NCBI GenBank assembly: GCA_020430865.1
Contig: JAGQIY010000593.1
Location: 1-15,166, forward strand
Length of the DNA stretch: 15,166 bases
Source of the DNA: Myxococcales bacterium
GTDB lineage: Bacteria > Myxococcota > Polyangia > Polyangiales > Polyangiaceae
Direction of reading: 5' to 3'
Shown: positions 14,125 through 15,166 of the stretch, in pieces
Position numbering within the stretch: position 1 is the first letter of the stretch
Layout: each line of letters starts with the position of its first letter
Notes under the pieces: model-generated
Database searches by the model: none
What the model was told of the DNA's origin: nothing
What the model saw: the letters and a program-made list of their open reading frames with translations, nothing else
Translations under genes and position numbers: made by a program

Positions 14125-14427
14125 TCATCGACAGATCAAGTCACAGTCGTCGTCTCTGGGTTCCGGCTCGAAGCAGTACCACTTCCCCTGACAGGAGCAG
14201 AAGTGAGTCGGCGTCGCGCAGCTCACGATCATCATGCGCGTCGCTACGCCGGGGCACGGCTTGCCCTGCAGCTCTTCGGCGCTCGCCTCGCAGGCGGGCG
14301 GGCAGGGATCGAGCTCGACGTTGACACAGTCTTCTTTCCTCGAGGCCGCGCTTGGCGTGCCACTGGCGCAACCCAGGGCGAGGAGTACGCTGGCGTGAAC
14401 CAAGGCGATTGCGGTCCTCGGCTGCAT
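14125..14427 (-). CDS. Small Cys-rich putative lipoprotein
   Basis: A 100-residue exported protein. ATG 14427 begins MQPRTAIALVHASVLLALGC, a signal peptide ending in lipobox ALGC with Cys20 as the lipid site. The mature part has ten more Cys, enough for five disulfides, arranged in a compact domain (CPPAC, then PTHFCSCQGKWYCFEPE). I recognise no family. The start codon follows the stop of the upstream TPR gene by 1 nt (TGA G ATG), with GGGGGG from the end of the TPR gene acting as the ribosome binding site, so translational coupling is likely. The longer frame from TTG 14439 overlaps the TPR gene and is less likely. The gene converges with the transglutaminase gene, with only 3 nt between the two stops. 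Confidence 0.82.
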   Translation of the reverse strand: MQPRTAIALVHASVLLALGCASGTPSAASRKEDCVNVELDPCPPACEASAEELQGKPCPGVATRMMIVSCATPTHFCSCQGKWYCFEPEPRDDDCDLICR

Positions 14428-14428
14428 C

Positions 14429-15166
14429 TCACCCCCCAAATCGGCGGAGCCGACCCTGCATGTCGAGTTCGCGGAAGATCGACAGCGCCTCGGTCCTCAG
14501 CTGCTCGACCTGGCTGGCGTCGTCCTGGATGACGTCGGCCAAGGCCATCAAGGAGTCCGCGAGCTCGTCGCGCTCTCCAGCGGGGCGCAGCTGATCCACG
14601 CTTGCTGCCAGGTGGCGGCGCGCCGCGTGATCATCGCCGCGTGCGTGGGCGATGCTCCCCAGCAGTCGCTCGGCCAACCCCAGGGTGACCGCATAGCCCT
14701 GCTCCGAGAGCTGCTTCGCGCGCTCGGCGCAGCGCGCGGCGCTCGCCGGGTTGTCGGTCTCGAGCTCGACCACGCCGAGACCCCAGACCGCCTCGGCGAC
14801 GACGAAGATCATTTCCACGCGGTTTGCGAGCTCGATCGCGCTGGTGAAGCTGAGGCGAGCCTGATCCAGGCGGCCGAGCTCGAGCTCGATGCGCCCGCGG
14901 TTGCACAGCGCGTTCGCCTCGAGTCGGGTGTCGCTGACCGCTCTGGCGTGACTCACGGCGTGCTCCGCGCTCTCCAGACCGGCCTCCAGGTCGCCGAGCA
15001 GCCGCTGGTTGATCGATATGTTGCCGTGATGCTTGCCTGCGGAGTTCTTGTCGCCGCAGGCTTCGGCTAGCTTCGCAGCCTTGCTGTAGTGGGCAATCGC
15101 CCGACGGTAGTGCCCGGTCGAACCCCAGGCGATACCGAGCGCGTTCTCGACGCGGGAAAGCAGACC
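14429..15166 (-). CDS. Tetratricopeptide-repeat protein, C-terminal part (cut by right window edge)
   Basis: These are 245 C-terminal residues of a larger protein. The frame is open without a stop to position 15166, so the true start lies outside. The sequence is a string of TPR-like helix pairs, for example NALGIAWGSTGHYRRAIAHYSKAAKLAE, NALCNRGRIELELGRLDQARLSFTSAIELA, GLGVVELETDNPASAARCAERAKQL, and LGSIAHARGDDHAARRHLAASVDQL. It ends in a short helix and FGG. In myxobacteria, such C-terminal TPR arrays often belong to Ser/Thr kinases or AAA-type signalling proteins, but the part that would show this is missing here. GTG 14956 is only an internal codon, since the repeat pattern continues upstream of it. 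It is followed at 1 nt by the Cys-rich lipoprotein gene. Confidence 0.88.
   Translation of the reverse strand, partial: GLLSRVENALGIAWGSTGHYRRAIAHYSKAAKLAEACGDKNSAGKHHGNISINQRLLGDLEAGLESAEHAVSHARAVSDTRLEANALCNRGRIELELGRLDQARLSFTSAIELANRVEMIFVVAEAVWGLGVVELETDNPASAARCAERAKQLSEQGYAVTLGLAERLLGSIAHARGDDHAARRHLAASVDQLRPAGERDELADSLMALADVIQDDASQVEQLRTEALSIFRELDMQGRLRRFGG

Overview
The window is about 15 kb of high-GC bacterial chromosome. It most likely comes from a myxobacterium (Myxococcota, Polyangiales/Sorangium-like); this is inferred, not proven. The reasons are the many small lipoproteins with Gly/Ser/Ala- or Pro-rich linkers after the lipid cysteine, the FGE-like secreted protein, the zf-TFIIB protein, the TPR protein, and frequent GTG/TTG starts. 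I see no rRNA, tRNA, CRISPR array, transposase or phage gene.

Layout from left to right. Positions 1-1744 (minus) hold a three-gene operon: a small DUF3592-like membrane protein, a NodI/DrrA-type ABC ATPase, and a NodJ-like ABC-2 permease cut by the window edge. The genes overlap by 4 nt (TTGA and GTGA). Positions 1984-3270 (minus) encode a lipoprotein with RsiV/DUF3298-like features, divergent from a PAP2 phosphatase (3415-4128, plus). A run of plus-strand genes follows: a small lipoprotein (4223-4672), a secreted FGE/SUMF1-like protein (about 4734-5633) and a deazaflavin-dependent nitroreductase-family protein (5709-6197). Next comes the frameshifted remnant of a HipA-like kinase gene (about 6240-6721). 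Positions 6742-9024 (minus) encode a large S15/CocE-type hydrolase lipoprotein. After it come a three-module zinc-ribbon protein (9220-9891, minus), an unrecognised 565-residue membrane protein (9988-11685, minus) and a Gly-rich lipoprotein (11690-12415, minus). The last is divergent from a membrane-anchored transglutaminase-like protein (12556-14121, plus), which converges on a small Cys-rich lipoprotein (14125-14427, minus). That gene sits 1 nt behind a TPR protein that runs off the right edge.

Most genes look like independent cell-envelope or housekeeping accessory genes, not parts of one pathway. The ABC operon and the TPR/Cys-rich pair are the only tightly coupled sets. A recurring feature is a sigma70-like -10 box placed only 6-7 nt before the start codon (clearest at 1744, 3415, 4223, 5709 and 9024), which predicts leaderless mRNAs. 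It also changes the preferred start of at least one gene. I found no convincing new defence or biosynthetic system. The best leads are the leaderless promoter pattern, the HipA-like pseudogene and the KY-like transglutaminase.
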